Shown piece after piece: positions 1-9,212 of a stretch of 64,000 bases of DNA. A model generated the notes under the pieces. The model made no database searches. It saw only the letters and a list, made by a program, of their open reading frames with translations, and was not told the DNA's origin. Numbering within the stretch: position 1 is the stretch's first letter; every line of letters begins with the position of its first letter. Origin of the DNA: Candidatus Gastranaerophilus phascolarcticola (lineage in GTDB: Bacteria > Cyanobacteriota > Vampirovibrionia > Gastranaerophilales > Gastranaerophilaceae). The DNA lies in assembly GCA_001899335.1 (NCBI GenBank), contig MOYE01000001.1, forward strand, positions 123,421 to 187,420, read 5' to 3'. A program made the translations under genes and the position numbers.

Positions 1-11
1 GGGGGGGGGGG
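1..11 (+). repeat. Poly-G tract at window edge (at least 11 G)
   Basis: The window opens with eleven consecutive G, followed by CGT. The tract is in frame with the prepilin that follows and codes Gly codons then Arg, exactly as the G12 tract inside the prepilin at 30786 does. Its true length cannot be seen because the window starts inside it. It could be a contig edge caused by the homopolymer or a sequencing artefact, but the matching tract in the paralogue makes a real slippage tract more likely. Confidence 0.7.
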
Positions 12-1004
12 CGTCTCTTATCAGGTAAATCCCACGTAACCGGCAGTCGCCCAGCCAAATGTGGAACCGGCTCAGCCGGCGGGTTTACTATGGCGGAAAT
101 ACTGTTATCCCTCACAATTATTGGTGTAGTAGCCGCAATAACCTTACCAAGTTTAACCGGCAACATTAACGAGCGAACCTGGAACACGCAGCGAAAAGCG
201 CTTTATGCAAGATTTTCACAAGCTATTGCGCTTATGCCGGCGCTCAATGGTTATGGAGATAACGCAGACAATGCCGCTGAAACTTTTGTAACCGCAGGAC
301 TTTCCAAAGTCTTAAAAATTAACAATGTTTGCGACAGCGAACATCTATCTGATTGCGGGGTACCTGCAAAAATAACAAATTTGGGCGGTTCAATGATTGA
401 TACCCCAGCAACACTTGGTGCATTGAATTCAAAAATTGTAAGCATGGCTGTTACTGATGACGACGGAACAAGCTACTCTTATTCACAGGAAGATACAAAC
501 GCCGCAGCTTTTGAAACCGCCAACGGTGAAACAATTATTACCTATTACAATCCCTACTGTCAGGCAGATATGAACGAGTTGAGCACCGGTAACTGGTATT
601 ATGCCCAAAACAAAGTTTGTATAAATTTCGTATATGATTTAAATGGCAACAAAGGACCAAATACAGTTGGAAAAGATATTGGTTTTATTTCTGCTCTCTA
701 TCCTACTGATTCAATTGTCGTTGCGCCGTTTATCGTGACTAATAAAGAGAAAAATTCAGTAGACTATGCAAGTGCGCTTGCTTATTGTACATCTTTAGAT
801 CAAGAATACAGGCTGCCTAATATTAATGAACTTACATCAATGTTTTTTAATCAGGAATTAATGAATATTTATGATCGTTTTTTCTGGTCTTCAACAGTTT
901 TTGATTCTCAATCAGTTTGGATGCAAAGTCTAAACATCGGACGACGTATTCGGGGTACTAAAACTCGTACAGACGCTAGTGCAGTTTGTGTTAAAAGGAA
1001 TTAA
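1..1004 (+). CDS. Type IV prepilin-like surface protein, 5' end outside window
   Basis: The first ATG (position 90) is not the true start: the frame is open upstream to the window edge through a Gly-run/Arg stretch, and the prepilin cleavage site (GG then FTMAE) lies across that ATG. The mature N-terminus has the hydrophobic helix typical of type IV pilins and pseudopilins (MAEILLSLTIIGVVAAITLP). The middle carries paired cysteines and a conserved YDLNGNKGPNTVGKDIGF segment shared with the paralogues at 16163 and 30786. The C-terminus (RLP..NEL, FWSST, CVKR) resembles DUF1566/Lcl-type lectin-like domains, which is my inference. Likely an exported pilus or adhesin subunit processed by prepilin peptidase. 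A terminator follows. The poly-G tract at its 5' side suggests phase variation. Confidence 0.8.
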   Translation, partial: GGGRLLSGKSHVTGSRPAKCGTGSAGGFTMAEILLSLTIIGVVAAITLPSLTGNINERTWNTQRKALYARFSQAIALMPALNGYGDNADNAAETFVTAGLSKVLKINNVCDSEHLSDCGVPAKITNLGGSMIDTPATLGALNSKIVSMAVTDDDGTSYSYSQEDTNAAAFETANGETIITYYNPYCQADMNELSTGNWYYAQNKVCINFVYDLNGNKGPNTVGKDIGFISALYPTDSIVVAPFIVTNKEKNSVDYASALAYCTSLDQEYRLPNINELTSMFFNQELMNIYDRFFWSSTVFDSQSVWMQSLNIGRRIRGTKTRTDASAVCVKRN

Positions 1005-1008
1005 TCTT

Positions 1009-1037
1009 TCGGGGGGTTAAGCCCCCGAGGATTTTTT
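1009..1037 (+). terminator. Rho-independent terminator after prepilin
   Basis: A GC-rich hairpin (CGGGGG / CCCCCG, loop GTTAAG) is followed by a run of T just downstream of the prepilin stop codon. Confidence 0.85.
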
Positions 1038-1179
1038 AGTCAATAATGTAAATTTTTGTAACAAATACACCCACGAATTAATCCTAAAGGATTATTTTTT
1101 ATGCCCGTTTGTGCTATATTAAATCATGTAGAAATATGGATTAATATAACCATAGACAGAATAAGAAACGGAGGCTAAA

Positions 1180-2898
1180 ATGACAGTTGGACAATTCGTG
1201 TTTATGTTGCACAGTCATCTCCCGTATTACAGAAAAGCGGGAATGTGGCCGTTTGGTGAAGAAAACCTATACGAATGTATGGCGGAAACCTACGTGCCTT
1301 TGCTCAATGCAATATCCGAATTATATGATGAAGGTATTAAAGCTAAATTAACGGTTGGTATTACTCCAATCCTCGCTGAACAGCTTAATGACCAGCATCT
1401 TAAAGAAGGTTTTGTAGAATATTTAGATTCAAGAATTGCTCAAGTGTCTAAAGACTTGGACAGATACCCTGATGAAAAAGTTCCGCATTCACAACATTTA
1501 AAATATCTGGCAAAATATTATTTTGACTGGTTCAATCATATTAAAGATTCATTTGTAAACAAATACGGAATGGATTTGATTGCGCACTTCAAAAAATATC
1601 AGGATTTAGGTTGTATCGAAATCACAACTTCAGGTGCAACTCACGGGTTCTCTCCGTTGCTTGCAACTGACAGCAACTTGAACGCTCAATTCAAAGTAGG
1701 TTCTGATACTACAGAAAGACTTTTCGGAAAACGTGCTAAAGGCTGCTGGCTTCCTGAATGTGCTTACAGACAAGGTTATGAGTTTGTTGGCAAAGACGGT
1801 GAAAAGAAATGGAGACCGGCTATTGAAGTTACTCTTCAAAATAATGATATTGAGTACTTCTTTACTGAATCTCACGTTATTGAAGGTGGAAATTCAATCG
1901 GAAACCGCCGCGTAATCGGTATTTACGGTAATATTGAATACATTCCGCTTCCGGATCGTCCTGCAACTGGTTACGACACTTATTCAGCATACTGGCTTCC
2001 TGATGCTCAAGTAGCGGTTATGGGCAGAAACGACAGAGCCGGCTATCAAGTTTGGTCAGCTGCTGACGGTTATCCTGGCGACGGATGTTTCAGAGAATTT
2101 CACAAAAAAGACGACAAGTCAGGCATGCACTATTGGAGAATAACTTCTCCTAAAACTGATTTGGGCGATAAAATGTTATATGACCCGGTTCTCGCGCTTA
2201 ATAAAATCAGCGAAAACTCTGATCACTATACAACAATGCTTTATCACTTGATGAACGATTACAAAAAAGCTACCGGCAAAGAAGGTTTGGTAATGGTATC
2301 ATTCGATACAGAACTCTTCGGTCACTGGTGGTTTGAAGGCGTTGAGTTTATCAAACAGGTAATCAAAAAATTCCATAATTACGTTCCAGAAGTTGAACGT
2401 ATGACAGCAGGTGAATATTTAAAAGCATATCCTCCGAAAGAAGCTATTCAAATTCCTGAAAGCTCTTGGGGACAAGGCGGACACTTCTATGTATGGCAAA
2501 ACCACCTTACTGAATGGATGTGGCCTATTATTCACTCTTGCGAAAAACGTATTTGTTCAATTGTTGATAAATACCCTGAAATTCCGGAAGACAAATTGTT
2601 GCATCGTGCACTGAACCAAATGGCGAGAGAAAACCTCTTACTTCAAAGTTCAGATTGGCCGTTCCTGATTACGACATGGCAAGCTAAGGACTATGCGACA
2701 GACCGGTTCAGAGAACACGTTGACCGTTTTGAACTTATCGCGGATATGATTGAAAGCGGAAATATAGATGATGCGAAACTGAAAGAAATCGAAAGTATTG
2801 ATAACTGTTTCCCAGTAATAGATTACAGAGTATATCAAACAATCGAAGAGGGTGTCATCCCGCAGCAATCAGCGAAGTTAGCACCGCTTTATAAATAA
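1180..2898 (+). CDS. Glycoside hydrolase family 57 protein (alpha-glucan branching/amylase type)
   Basis: A 572-residue cytoplasmic protein acting on alpha-glucans such as glycogen or maltodextrin. It has the GH57 N-terminal signature (QFVFMLHSHLPYYR), the WLPE motif with the expected nucleophile Glu193, and the second catalytic region SFDTELFGHWWFEG with Asp376. The C-terminal third, with WPFLITTWQAKDYATDRF, matches the DUF1957 region of GH57 branching enzymes. Length fits that family. A strong Shine-Dalgarno (GGAGG) precedes the ATG, and the gene stands alone between terminators. Branching enzyme versus amylopullulanase or 4-alpha-glucanotransferase cannot be settled by eye, so I give no symbol. 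Confidence 0.9.
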   Translation: MTVGQFVFMLHSHLPYYRKAGMWPFGEENLYECMAETYVPLLNAISELYDEGIKAKLTVGITPILAEQLNDQHLKEGFVEYLDSRIAQVSKDLDRYPDEKVPHSQHLKYLAKYYFDWFNHIKDSFVNKYGMDLIAHFKKYQDLGCIEITTSGATHGFSPLLATDSNLNAQFKVGSDTTERLFGKRAKGCWLPECAYRQGYEFVGKDGEKKWRPAIEVTLQNNDIEYFFTESHVIEGGNSIGNRRVIGIYGNIEYIPLPDRPATGYDTYSAYWLPDAQVAVMGRNDRAGYQVWSAADGYPGDGCFREFHKKDDKSGMHYWRITSPKTDLGDKMLYDPVLALNKISENSDHYTTMLYHLMNDYKKATGKEGLVMVSFDTELFGHWWFEGVEFIKQVIKKFHNYVPEVERMTAGEYLKAYPPKEAIQIPESSWGQGGHFYVWQNHLTEWMWPIIHSCEKRICSIVDKYPEIPEDKLLHRALNQMARENLLLQSSDWPFLITTWQAKDYATDRFREHVDRFELIADMIESGNIDDAKLKEIESIDNCFPVIDYRVYQTIEEGVIPQQSAKLAPLYK

Positions 2899-2899
2899 T

Positions 2900-2925
2900 A
2901 AAAAGCCCCTGAAAAGGGGCTTTTT
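2900..2925 (+). terminator. Terminator of the GH57 gene
   Basis: AAAAAGCCCCT / AGGGGCTTTTT hairpin with GAAA loop begins right after the GH57 stop. Confidence 0.9.
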
Positions 2926-2932
2926 ATATGTT

Positions 2933-2994
2933 GAGACAGCGCAGCCACGCACGGCTCGCGGTTCAGCGAGGCGGGAAGTGGCGGAGAACTGCTT
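2933..2994 (+). repeat. Dispersed structured repeat, copy R1
   Basis: One of at least four related elements (also 12521, 17480, 18141). It folds as an outer stem GCAG/CTGC, a middle stem CCAC/GTGG and an inner stem CTCGC/GCGAG closing the loop GGTTCA. The middle stem differs from the other copies by compensatory changes. It lies between the GH57 terminator and the stop codon of the convergent 50-aa gene. Confidence 0.8.
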
Positions 2995-3147
2995 TTATTT
3001 TTGTATTGAAACAGTTAAAATAAGTTCTGTTTCCGTAACATCAATAATAGCCCAGCGAACGACATTATACTCTGCAAGTTGATTCTCTATCCAGAGGTTG
3101 TCATAGGTCGCGGGCTTTTTTAATTTTATTGTTTGTGTCGTTATCAT
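2995..3147 (-). CDS. 50-aa protein translationally coupled to glmS
   Basis: A small open frame, MITTQTIKLKKPATYDN... ending ...LILTVSIQK. Its ATG overlaps the glmS stop codon by one base (TAATG), a typical coupling arrangement that makes it a likely real gene although it is short. The sequence looks like a mixed beta fold, with WIENQLAEYNVVRWAIID in the middle; I recognise no family. The stop abuts repeat R1. It would be expressed from the glmS transcript. Confidence 0.6.
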   Translation of the reverse strand: MITTQTIKLKKPATYDNLWIENQLAEYNVVRWAIIDVTETELILTVSIQK

Positions 3148-4991
3148 TACTCTACCGTCACTGACTTTGCCAAATTGCGCGGCTGGTCAACGTCTTTACC
3201 CAAAAATTCTGCAATATAGTATGCAAGAAGTTGGAGCGGAACTATTGCCAGCAACGGTGATAAGTATTCCTGAATTTCCGGAACACGGATTACAAAATCA
3301 AATAAATCATTTAATTTCGGGTCATTTGAGTTCGTAAGGGCAATCATTCTCGCGTTACGCGCTTTTGACTCTTCGCTGTTTGAAAGAATTTTGTCGTAAA
3401 CAAGACCTTTCATAAGAATCGCAAGTACAGGCATGCTTTCGTCTAACATCGCAATCGGTCCGTGTTTAAGTTCGCCTGCCGGATAGCCGGTTGCGTTGAT
3501 GTAGCTGATTTCTTTAAGTTTTAACGCACCCTCTAGCGCTGTCGGGAAGTTCACTCCGCGAGCGATAAAGATGAAATCTTTTGTGTTTGCATAATGTTTT
3601 GCACATTTTTGGATTTCGTCTTTATGAACAAGAATTTCTTCAAGTTTTTGCGGTAAAACCATTAATTCGCTTTTAAGGGTTTTGAGCAGCGTGCTGTCCA
3701 ATGAACCTTTAACTTCTGCCATTTTTAGTGCTAACAGGTAGAATGAAAGCAACTGTGCCATATAGGATTTTGTTGCGGCAACAGAAACTTCTATTCCGGC
3801 GTTAACTGAAATCAGGCTGTCTGCCTCACGAGCCATTGCAGAATCAGGACGGTTCGTAATGATTAAAATGTGTGAACCCTTAGCTTTCGCCTGTTTGATT
3901 GCGGTTAGCGTATCTGCTGTTTCGCCGGATTGTGAAACCCCAATTACGAGGGTGTTTTCATTTGTTACTGTTTTTCTGTAGATGTATTCGCTGGATGCCT
4001 CTACATCTACTGCGATGTCGCAAAAACTTTCAATAATATATTTGCCGACCATTGCTGCGTGAAGTGAGGTTCCGCAAGCGATGATTTGGATACGGGTTAA
4101 CTTTTTGAGAGCCTCTTTGTCGAGTTTAACTTCATCAAGGGAGATTTCGCTGTCGATTGAGTGAAGTTTCCCGGCTAAGATATTTCTTACAACGCTTGGC
4201 TGTTCGTGAATTTCTTTGAGCATAAAGTGTTTGTAGCCCATCTTGCTAAGCGCTACAGGTTCCCAAGGTAGAACTTCTACTGCGTAATCAATTTTATTGT
4301 TATCTGTGTCGATTAATTGCATATCTTCGCGGGTCAGTGTCGCAATTTGGTTATCTTTTAAATAAACAGCTTTTTTTGTATATTTTATAATCGCTGGAAC
4401 ATCAGATGCGACAAAGAATTCACCCTCGCCAAGCCCGACTAAAAGCGGAGCGTTGCGTTTTGTAATAACCATTTTGTTTGGATTATTTTTGTGCATAACG
4501 CACAGTGCAAAAGCGCCGTCAATTTCTTTGGTTGCAAGTCTTACTGCCTCTGTTAAATCTTTGCATAGCGCATATTTTTTTGCGATTAAGTGTGCAACGG
4601 TTTCGGTGTCGGTTTGAGAGCGGAAAACGCAGCCTTGAGCTTCGAGCCGTTCGCGAAGTTCTTTAAAGTTTTCAATAATTCCGTTGTGAACGATAGCCAC
4701 ACCGCCGCAATTGCAGGTGTGAGGGTGTGCATTAATTACAGTCGGCGCACCGTGGGTTGCCCAGCGGATGTGACCTATACCGAGTGTTGAACTTACGATT
4801 TTGTCGCGGTTCATAAATAATAAATCGTTAAGGTTTTGAAGTTTTCCTTCAGCCTTGTAAATGTCGATTTTATCTTCTTCCATTAACGCAACGCCTGATG
4901 AATCGTAGCCGCGGTATTCAAGTTGTTTTAAACCGTCCATTAAAATGTCTGCTGCTGATTTATTACCGATATATCCGACTATCCCGCACAT
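3147..4991 (-). CDS. glmS: Glutamine-fructose-6-phosphate aminotransferase (isomerizing)
   Basis: Makes glucosamine-6-phosphate from fructose-6-phosphate and glutamine, the entry step to UDP-GlcNAc for peptidoglycan and lipid A. The 614 residues are full length. The class II glutaminase domain starts MCGIVGYIG with Cys2 as nucleophile and has GIGHIRWATHG. Two SIS sugar-isomerase domains follow, with the conserved VIGVSQSGETADT and ARGVNFPTALEGALKLKEISYI, and the protein ends KSVTVE as GlmS proteins do. An AGGAGAG ribosome site precedes the ATG. I see no glmS ribozyme in the short leader. lpxA at 29908 acts downstream in the same UDP-GlcNAc pathway. Confidence 0.97.
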   Translation of the reverse strand: MCGIVGYIGNKSAADILMDGLKQLEYRGYDSSGVALMEEDKIDIYKAEGKLQNLNDLLFMNRDKIVSSTLGIGHIRWATHGAPTVINAHPHTCNCGGVAIVHNGIIENFKELRERLEAQGCVFRSQTDTETVAHLIAKKYALCKDLTEAVRLATKEIDGAFALCVMHKNNPNKMVITKRNAPLLVGLGEGEFFVASDVPAIIKYTKKAVYLKDNQIATLTREDMQLIDTDNNKIDYAVEVLPWEPVALSKMGYKHFMLKEIHEQPSVVRNILAGKLHSIDSEISLDEVKLDKEALKKLTRIQIIACGTSLHAAMVGKYIIESFCDIAVDVEASSEYIYRKTVTNENTLVIGVSQSGETADTLTAIKQAKAKGSHILIITNRPDSAMAREADSLISVNAGIEVSVAATKSYMAQLLSFYLLALKMAEVKGSLDSTLLKTLKSELMVLPQKLEEILVHKDEIQKCAKHYANTKDFIFIARGVNFPTALEGALKLKEISYINATGYPAGELKHGPIAMLDESMPVLAILMKGLVYDKILSNSEESKARNARMIALTNSNDPKLNDLFDFVIRVPEIQEYLSPLLAIVPLQLLAYYIAEFLGKDVDQPRNLAKSVTVE

Positions 4992-5068
4992 AAAATATTC
5001 TCTCCTTTTTAATGTATAGTCTAATTATAACATTGACAAAACGTTTTTTGAAAATCCTTATAAAATTT

Positions 5069-5950
5069 TTATCTCTCGTTGTAAACCAGTCGTTTACGGA
5101 ATTTCCACTGCATAAGTGTCAGAACCAGAATTATCACAAAGAGCACGTAAGCCAGCGCACAGGACTTGCCGACGTTGAAGTATTCAAACGCGTTTTTGTA
5201 GATCGCATAAACCAGCACGTTTGTTGAGTTTTGAGGTCCACCCTCTGTCATCAAATAAATAAGGTCGAAAACCTGAAACGAACTTATTGCGGTAATTATT
5301 ACGACAAAAAATATTGTAGGTGAAAGCATTGGAACAGTAATATTTTTGAAGGTTTGCCATTCGTTTGCACCGTCGATTTTGACAGCCTCAAAGATTGATT
5401 GCGGAATGGTTCCGAAAGCTGAAAGAAAGATTACCATATTGTAGCCAATGAGTTTCCAAACGCTTACCAAAATCAATGACGGAAGCGCAAGGTGTGAATC
5501 ATAAAGCCAGTTTAGGTGAGTATGCAGAACATTATTAAGAAATCCGATGTTCGGATCGAAAATCCATTCCCAAACAACGCCCACAACTATCATCGGGGTT
5601 ACGAACGGCAGAAAATATGCGACTTTGAAAAACTCTGCGCCGCGAATTTTTGATTGCAAAATGTAGGCAAGGACAAGCGGAATTATGACGCCAAAGACGG
5701 ATGTTGCAATTGCAAAGACGAACGTATTGGCAAGGATTTGGTAGAAAACTTTATCTGTAAAGATTTCTTTGTAGTTGGCAAATCCTGCAAACTTGATTTC
5801 GTTCAATAAATCCCAATCTGCAAAACTTAGCCCGAACGAACAAATAACAGGAATTATGATAAATATTATTATCCCCAAAAGTGCCGGCAATATGAACAGC
5901 CACGCCGCGTATTTTTCGTTGTTTACAATTTCCGCTAATCGTTTTTTCAT
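5069..5950 (-). CDS. Sugar ABC transporter permease (MalF/UgpA type)
   Basis: A 293-residue inner-membrane protein with about six hydrophobic helices, beginning after a short basic N-terminus (helix 1 AAWLFILPALLGIIIFIIIPV). The binding-protein-dependent transport signature (EAA loop) is present as EAVKIDGANEWQTFKNITVP near residue 190. It should form half of a sugar uptake channel with a MalG-like partner, an ATPase and a solute-binding protein, none of which is in this window. It is transcribed towards glmS and divergently from the phosphohexomutase, with only 31 bp between the starts. The substrate is unknown. Confidence 0.88.
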   Translation of the reverse strand: MKKRLAEIVNNEKYAAWLFILPALLGIIIFIIIPVICSFGLSFADWDLLNEIKFAGFANYKEIFTDKVFYQILANTFVFAIATSVFGVIIPLVLAYILQSKIRGAEFFKVAYFLPFVTPMIVVGVVWEWIFDPNIGFLNNVLHTHLNWLYDSHLALPSLILVSVWKLIGYNMVIFLSAFGTIPQSIFEAVKIDGANEWQTFKNITVPMLSPTIFFVVIITAISSFQVFDLIYLMTEGGPQNSTNVLVYAIYKNAFEYFNVGKSCALAYVLFVIILVLTLMQWKFRKRLVYNER

Positions 5951-5981
5951 GATAATATATTATAAAAGAGAGGAAAATTTT

Positions 5982-7457
5982 ATGCAAAAGTATGAAGAAA
6001 AGTATTCACACGCATTTGGTAAGAACGATATTCGCGGAATTTACGGGGACGATATCACGGAAATCCTTTTTCAAAATACCGCAATTGGGTTTGTAAACTG
6101 GCTGGAAGACCAATCCGGCATAAAACCTGCTGATATGAAAATTACCGTTGCGATGGATGCAAGACTTCATTCTCCTGCGTTAAAAACAGCGCTTATTAAC
6201 GGCTTGACCTCTTGCGGCGTAAACGTCATTGATTTAGGACTTGTTCCAAGCCCGCTCGGATATTATTCAGAGTTCGCGCTTGACGGTGTGACTTCTGCGA
6301 TGATTATTACCGCAAGCCACAATCCGTCAGAGTATAACGGTTTAAAAATGACGTTTAACAAAATGACGCTTAATGAAAAACAAATCGCGGAAGTTAAGGA
6401 AGAAACTTATAAAATTTTCTCTGAAACACCTGTAGCAGGAAATTCATCACTTGTCAGCACTTATGACATAGTGCCAGATTATATAAAAGATATGGTTTCA
6501 CGTTTTGGTCGTGTGGGCGAAGGCGTGAAAGTTGTGACAGATTGCGCGAATGCAACTGGCGGTGTGGTTGCGCCTCAATTATACAGAGAACTCGGCTGTG
6601 AGGTCGTTGAACTTTATACCGAACCTGACGGTCGTTTCCCTAACCACCACCCTAATCCGAGTGTTGAAGCGACTTTGAACGACTTAAAAGCAAAAGTTTT
6701 AGAAGTCGGCGCTGATATCGGAATAGCGTTTGACGGCGACAGCGACAGAATAGGTGTTGTTACACCTGACGGCAAAGCGCTTACCGGCGACAAACTTCTT
6801 TTAATCTACGCGCAAGATATGATTAAAAAAATTAAATGTGAAGATAATTCAATTGTTCCGTGTGTTGTATCAGAGGTTAAATGCTCGCAGGTTCTTTTTG
6901 ATACAATTAACAAAATCGGCGGTCGTTCAATTATGTGCAAAACCGGTCATGGGTATATCAAATCCGAAATGAAAGCGTCCGGTGCACTTCTTGCCGGCGA
7001 AATGAGCGGACATACTTTCTTTAAAGACAACTATTTCGGTTATGATGATGCAGTTTATGCGGGCTGTCGTATCATTGAAATTATTGCAGAGAACAAAAAG
7101 CTCAATCCTAATTTCAAAATTCAATCAATTCTCACACCGTTTGATGAGGTTTGCACTTCTGACGAAGTTCGCTATCCTTGTCCGAATAATTTGAAAAAAG
7201 CTGTTCTTGCAGAGTTTAAAGAAATCGTTGCGAACAATCCTAATCTTTTCGGCGACGAAATCAAAGAAATCGTAACGCTTGACGGTATGAGAGTTGTTTT
7301 TGACGGCGGTTTTGCGCTTATCCGTCAAAGCAACACAGAGCCTGTCTTTACTCTTCGTTTTGAGGGTAAAACGCCTGAACTCTGTGCGCTGTACCAAAAT
7401 GCAATGATTACGGCACTTGACGGATGTCTTGAAAGACAAAAGGCATTACAGGCATGA
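5982..7457 (+). CDS. Phosphomannomutase/phosphoglucomutase
   Basis: A cytoplasmic alpha-D-phosphohexomutase interconverting hexose-1- and hexose-6-phosphates. I chose the ATG at 5982 (MQKYEEKYSH), which follows an AGAGAGGA ribosome site; the frame is open farther upstream but that part is antisense to the ABC permease. The catalytic phosphoserine is Ser112 in TASHNP, the metal loop is D251-G-D-S-D-R, and the sugar-binding GEMSGH and C-terminal RQSNTEP motifs are present. At 491 residues it fits bacterial ManB/AlgC-like enzymes; mannose versus glucose preference is undetermined. Its stop overlaps the next start (ATGA), so it is coupled to the PadR gene. Confidence 0.93.
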   Translation: MQKYEEKYSHAFGKNDIRGIYGDDITEILFQNTAIGFVNWLEDQSGIKPADMKITVAMDARLHSPALKTALINGLTSCGVNVIDLGLVPSPLGYYSEFALDGVTSAMIITASHNPSEYNGLKMTFNKMTLNEKQIAEVKEETYKIFSETPVAGNSSLVSTYDIVPDYIKDMVSRFGRVGEGVKVVTDCANATGGVVAPQLYRELGCEVVELYTEPDGRFPNHHPNPSVEATLNDLKAKVLEVGADIGIAFDGDSDRIGVVTPDGKALTGDKLLLIYAQDMIKKIKCEDNSIVPCVVSEVKCSQVLFDTINKIGGRSIMCKTGHGYIKSEMKASGALLAGEMSGHTFFKDNYFGYDDAVYAGCRIIEIIAENKKLNPNFKIQSILTPFDEVCTSDEVRYPCPNNLKKAVLAEFKEIVANNPNLFGDEIKEIVTLDGMRVVFDGGFALIRQSNTEPVFTLRFEGKTPELCALYQNAMITALDGCLERQKALQA

Positions 7458-7966
7458 TAGAAATTCTTGTTTTACACTCGTTAATGCAGAAAAGTTCTAC
7501 GATGTATTCGATTAAAAAGAGCATCGAAACTGTTTTTGCTGCGTTTGTAACCCCGAGTTTCGGAGCGGTTCAGCCGGCGCTAAAACGACTTGAAGCCGGC
7601 GGGTTTATAACCTCCGGTAAACTTATGTCAGAGGGGGGAAAACTTTCTATTTACTATACGATTACCAAAAAGGGCAAGGACGAATTTGTCCGCCTGCTTT
7701 TGGACGATATGAGTCAAAACCCGTCGCAATTTTTTCTCTTGGCGCGTCTTAAACTAGTTATGGCAGAATATTTATCCAAAGATGAGAAAAAACGTCTTTT
7801 CTTTATCATAAAATCGCTTGCTATGAAGTTCAAAAATCAGGCTAATGAACGCCGCGATTTGGGCGGGTTCTACTATAATATAGTTTTGGATAATATTTCT
7901 TGCGAATACGCAAACCTGATTACGACCGTTGAAGGATTGGAGAAAGACAATGCCCGCAATAGTTAG
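7454..7966 (+). CDS. PadR family transcriptional regulator
   Basis: 170 residues with an N-terminal winged helix (MIEILVLHSLMQKSSTMYSIKKSIE..FGAVQPALKRLEAGGFI) typical of PadR repressors, and a C-terminal helical dimerisation part (Vir_C-like). It overlaps the phosphohexomutase by 4 bp and the DUF512 gene by 17 bp, so the three form one transcription unit. Its effector and target are unknown; autoregulation of this operon is a reasonable guess. Confidence 0.85.
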   Translation: MIEILVLHSLMQKSSTMYSIKKSIETVFAAFVTPSFGAVQPALKRLEAGGFITSGKLMSEGGKLSIYYTITKKGKDEFVRLLLDDMSQNPSQFFLLARLKLVMAEYLSKDEKKRLFFIIKSLAMKFKNQANERRDLGGFYYNIVLDNISCEYANLITTVEGLEKDNARNS

Positions 7967-9212
7967 TGATGTTGTAAAAGGTTCTATTGCTGAAGAGTTA
8001 GAGATTGCAAAAGGTGACATAATTCTGTCAATCGACGAAATGCCAATGGCTGATATGATTGACTACAATTTTATGTGTAAAAGTGATTTTTTGACGCTCG
8101 AAATCCAAAAATCCGGAACGGATGAAATTGAAGTTATCGAGCTTGAAAAGGATTACGACGAGGATTTGGGCATAATTTTTGAAAGCGCGGTTTTTGACAG
8201 GATTAAACCCTGCCTTAACAAATGCATTTTCTGTTTTGTTGACCAGCAGCCAAAGGGTTTGCGCGACACGCTTTACATAAAAGACGATGATTACAGACTT
8301 TCGTATTTGCAAGGAACATATATTACGCTGACGAATTTCAACGAAAAAGACAAAGAGCGTGTTGCCAGAATGCACCTCGGACCGTTTTATGTTTCTGTTC
8401 ACACAACTAACCCTGAATTGCGAGTCAAAATGCTTAGAAACCCTAACGCCGGAAAGATTATGGATAATCTTAACTGGTTCCGCAAAAATAAAATTCCGTT
8501 CCACGCACAGATTGTTCTGTGCCCGGGTTGGAATGACGGCGCAGAACTTGAACGTACGCTTAAAGACCTCGCAACACTGAAAAATACCGTGCTTTCTGTT
8601 GCAATAGTTCCGGTCGGTGTAACGCAATTCCGCGCAGAAAAACTTGTTCAGGTTGATGCAAAAGTCGCGAAAGAAACAATCGAAATCGCGTCTAAATACA
8701 AAAAAGTTTGCTGTTCAGATGAATTTTTTCTGCTTGCCGGCATGGAAATTCCTGATAAAAAATATTACGGTGATTTCGGGCAGCTTGACGACGGCGTCGG
8801 CTCAATCCGCTACTTGCTCGAAAACTTTAAGGCTTATAAATTACCGAAAAAAGTCTCCAAACCTCTCAAAATTGCGTTTGCAACATCATACGCAGCAAAA
8901 GACGCATTTTATGAAATCGCAGCGGAATTAAACAAAATTGAGAATTTAACCGTTACAATAAACCCGGTAAAATCAAATTACTGGGGCGAAAATATTACTG
9001 TTGCCGGACTTATTACATCGGAAGATTTAATCGCAACCGTGAAAGACCTTGATGCTGATTACGTCGTAATTCCGGGAATTATGCTTAAACCTTACAGCGA
9101 GGATTTTTTAGACGGGAATAATCTTGATTATGTCAGAGCAAAAACAAACAAAAATTTTATAATCAATCAGCAAAAATACAGAATTGATGAAGTTATTGAT
9201 TTACTTATTTAA
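7950..9212 (+). CDS. PDZ/radical-SAM DUF512 protein (cyanobacterial FeS oxidoreductase family)
   Basis: 420 residues from the ATG at 7950 (MPAIVSDVVKGSIAEELEIA); an upstream frame start at 7929 exists but 7950 has the better ribosome site (GGATTGGAGA). Residues 1-65 form a PDZ-like domain. A cysteine cluster, C-LNK-C-IF-C followed by FVDQQPKGLRD, matches the radical-SAM CX3CX2C pattern, and DUF512 makes up the C-terminal half. This architecture is the family described in cyanobacteria as a putative FeS-containing oxidoreductase (TIGR03279-type); its reaction is unknown. Presence here is one argument for cyanobacterial ancestry. Confidence 0.88.
   Translation: MPAIVSDVVKGSIAEELEIAKGDIILSIDEMPMADMIDYNFMCKSDFLTLEIQKSGTDEIEVIELEKDYDEDLGIIFESAVFDRIKPCLNKCIFCFVDQQPKGLRDTLYIKDDDYRLSYLQGTYITLTNFNEKDKERVARMHLGPFYVSVHTTNPELRVKMLRNPNAGKIMDNLNWFRKNKIPFHAQIVLCPGWNDGAELERTLKDLATLKNTVLSVAIVPVGVTQFRAEKLVQVDAKVAKETIEIASKYKKVCCSDEFFLLAGMEIPDKKYYGDFGQLDDGVGSIRYLLENFKAYKLPKKVSKPLKIAFATSYAAKDAFYEIAAELNKIENLTVTINPVKSNYWGENITVAGLITSEDLIATVKDLDADYVVIPGIMLKPYSEDFLDGNNLDYVRAKTNKNFIINQQKYRIDEVIDLLI

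Noticed and set aside
4992..5068. A glmS ribozyme or other riboswitch before glmS
   Set aside because: The leader is under 80 bases, AT-rich, and shows no ribozyme core or comparable structure.
5775..5981. Upstream extension of the phosphohexomutase frame
   Set aside because: It is antisense to the ABC permease; the ATG at 5982 has a ribosome site and begins the family's normal N-terminus.
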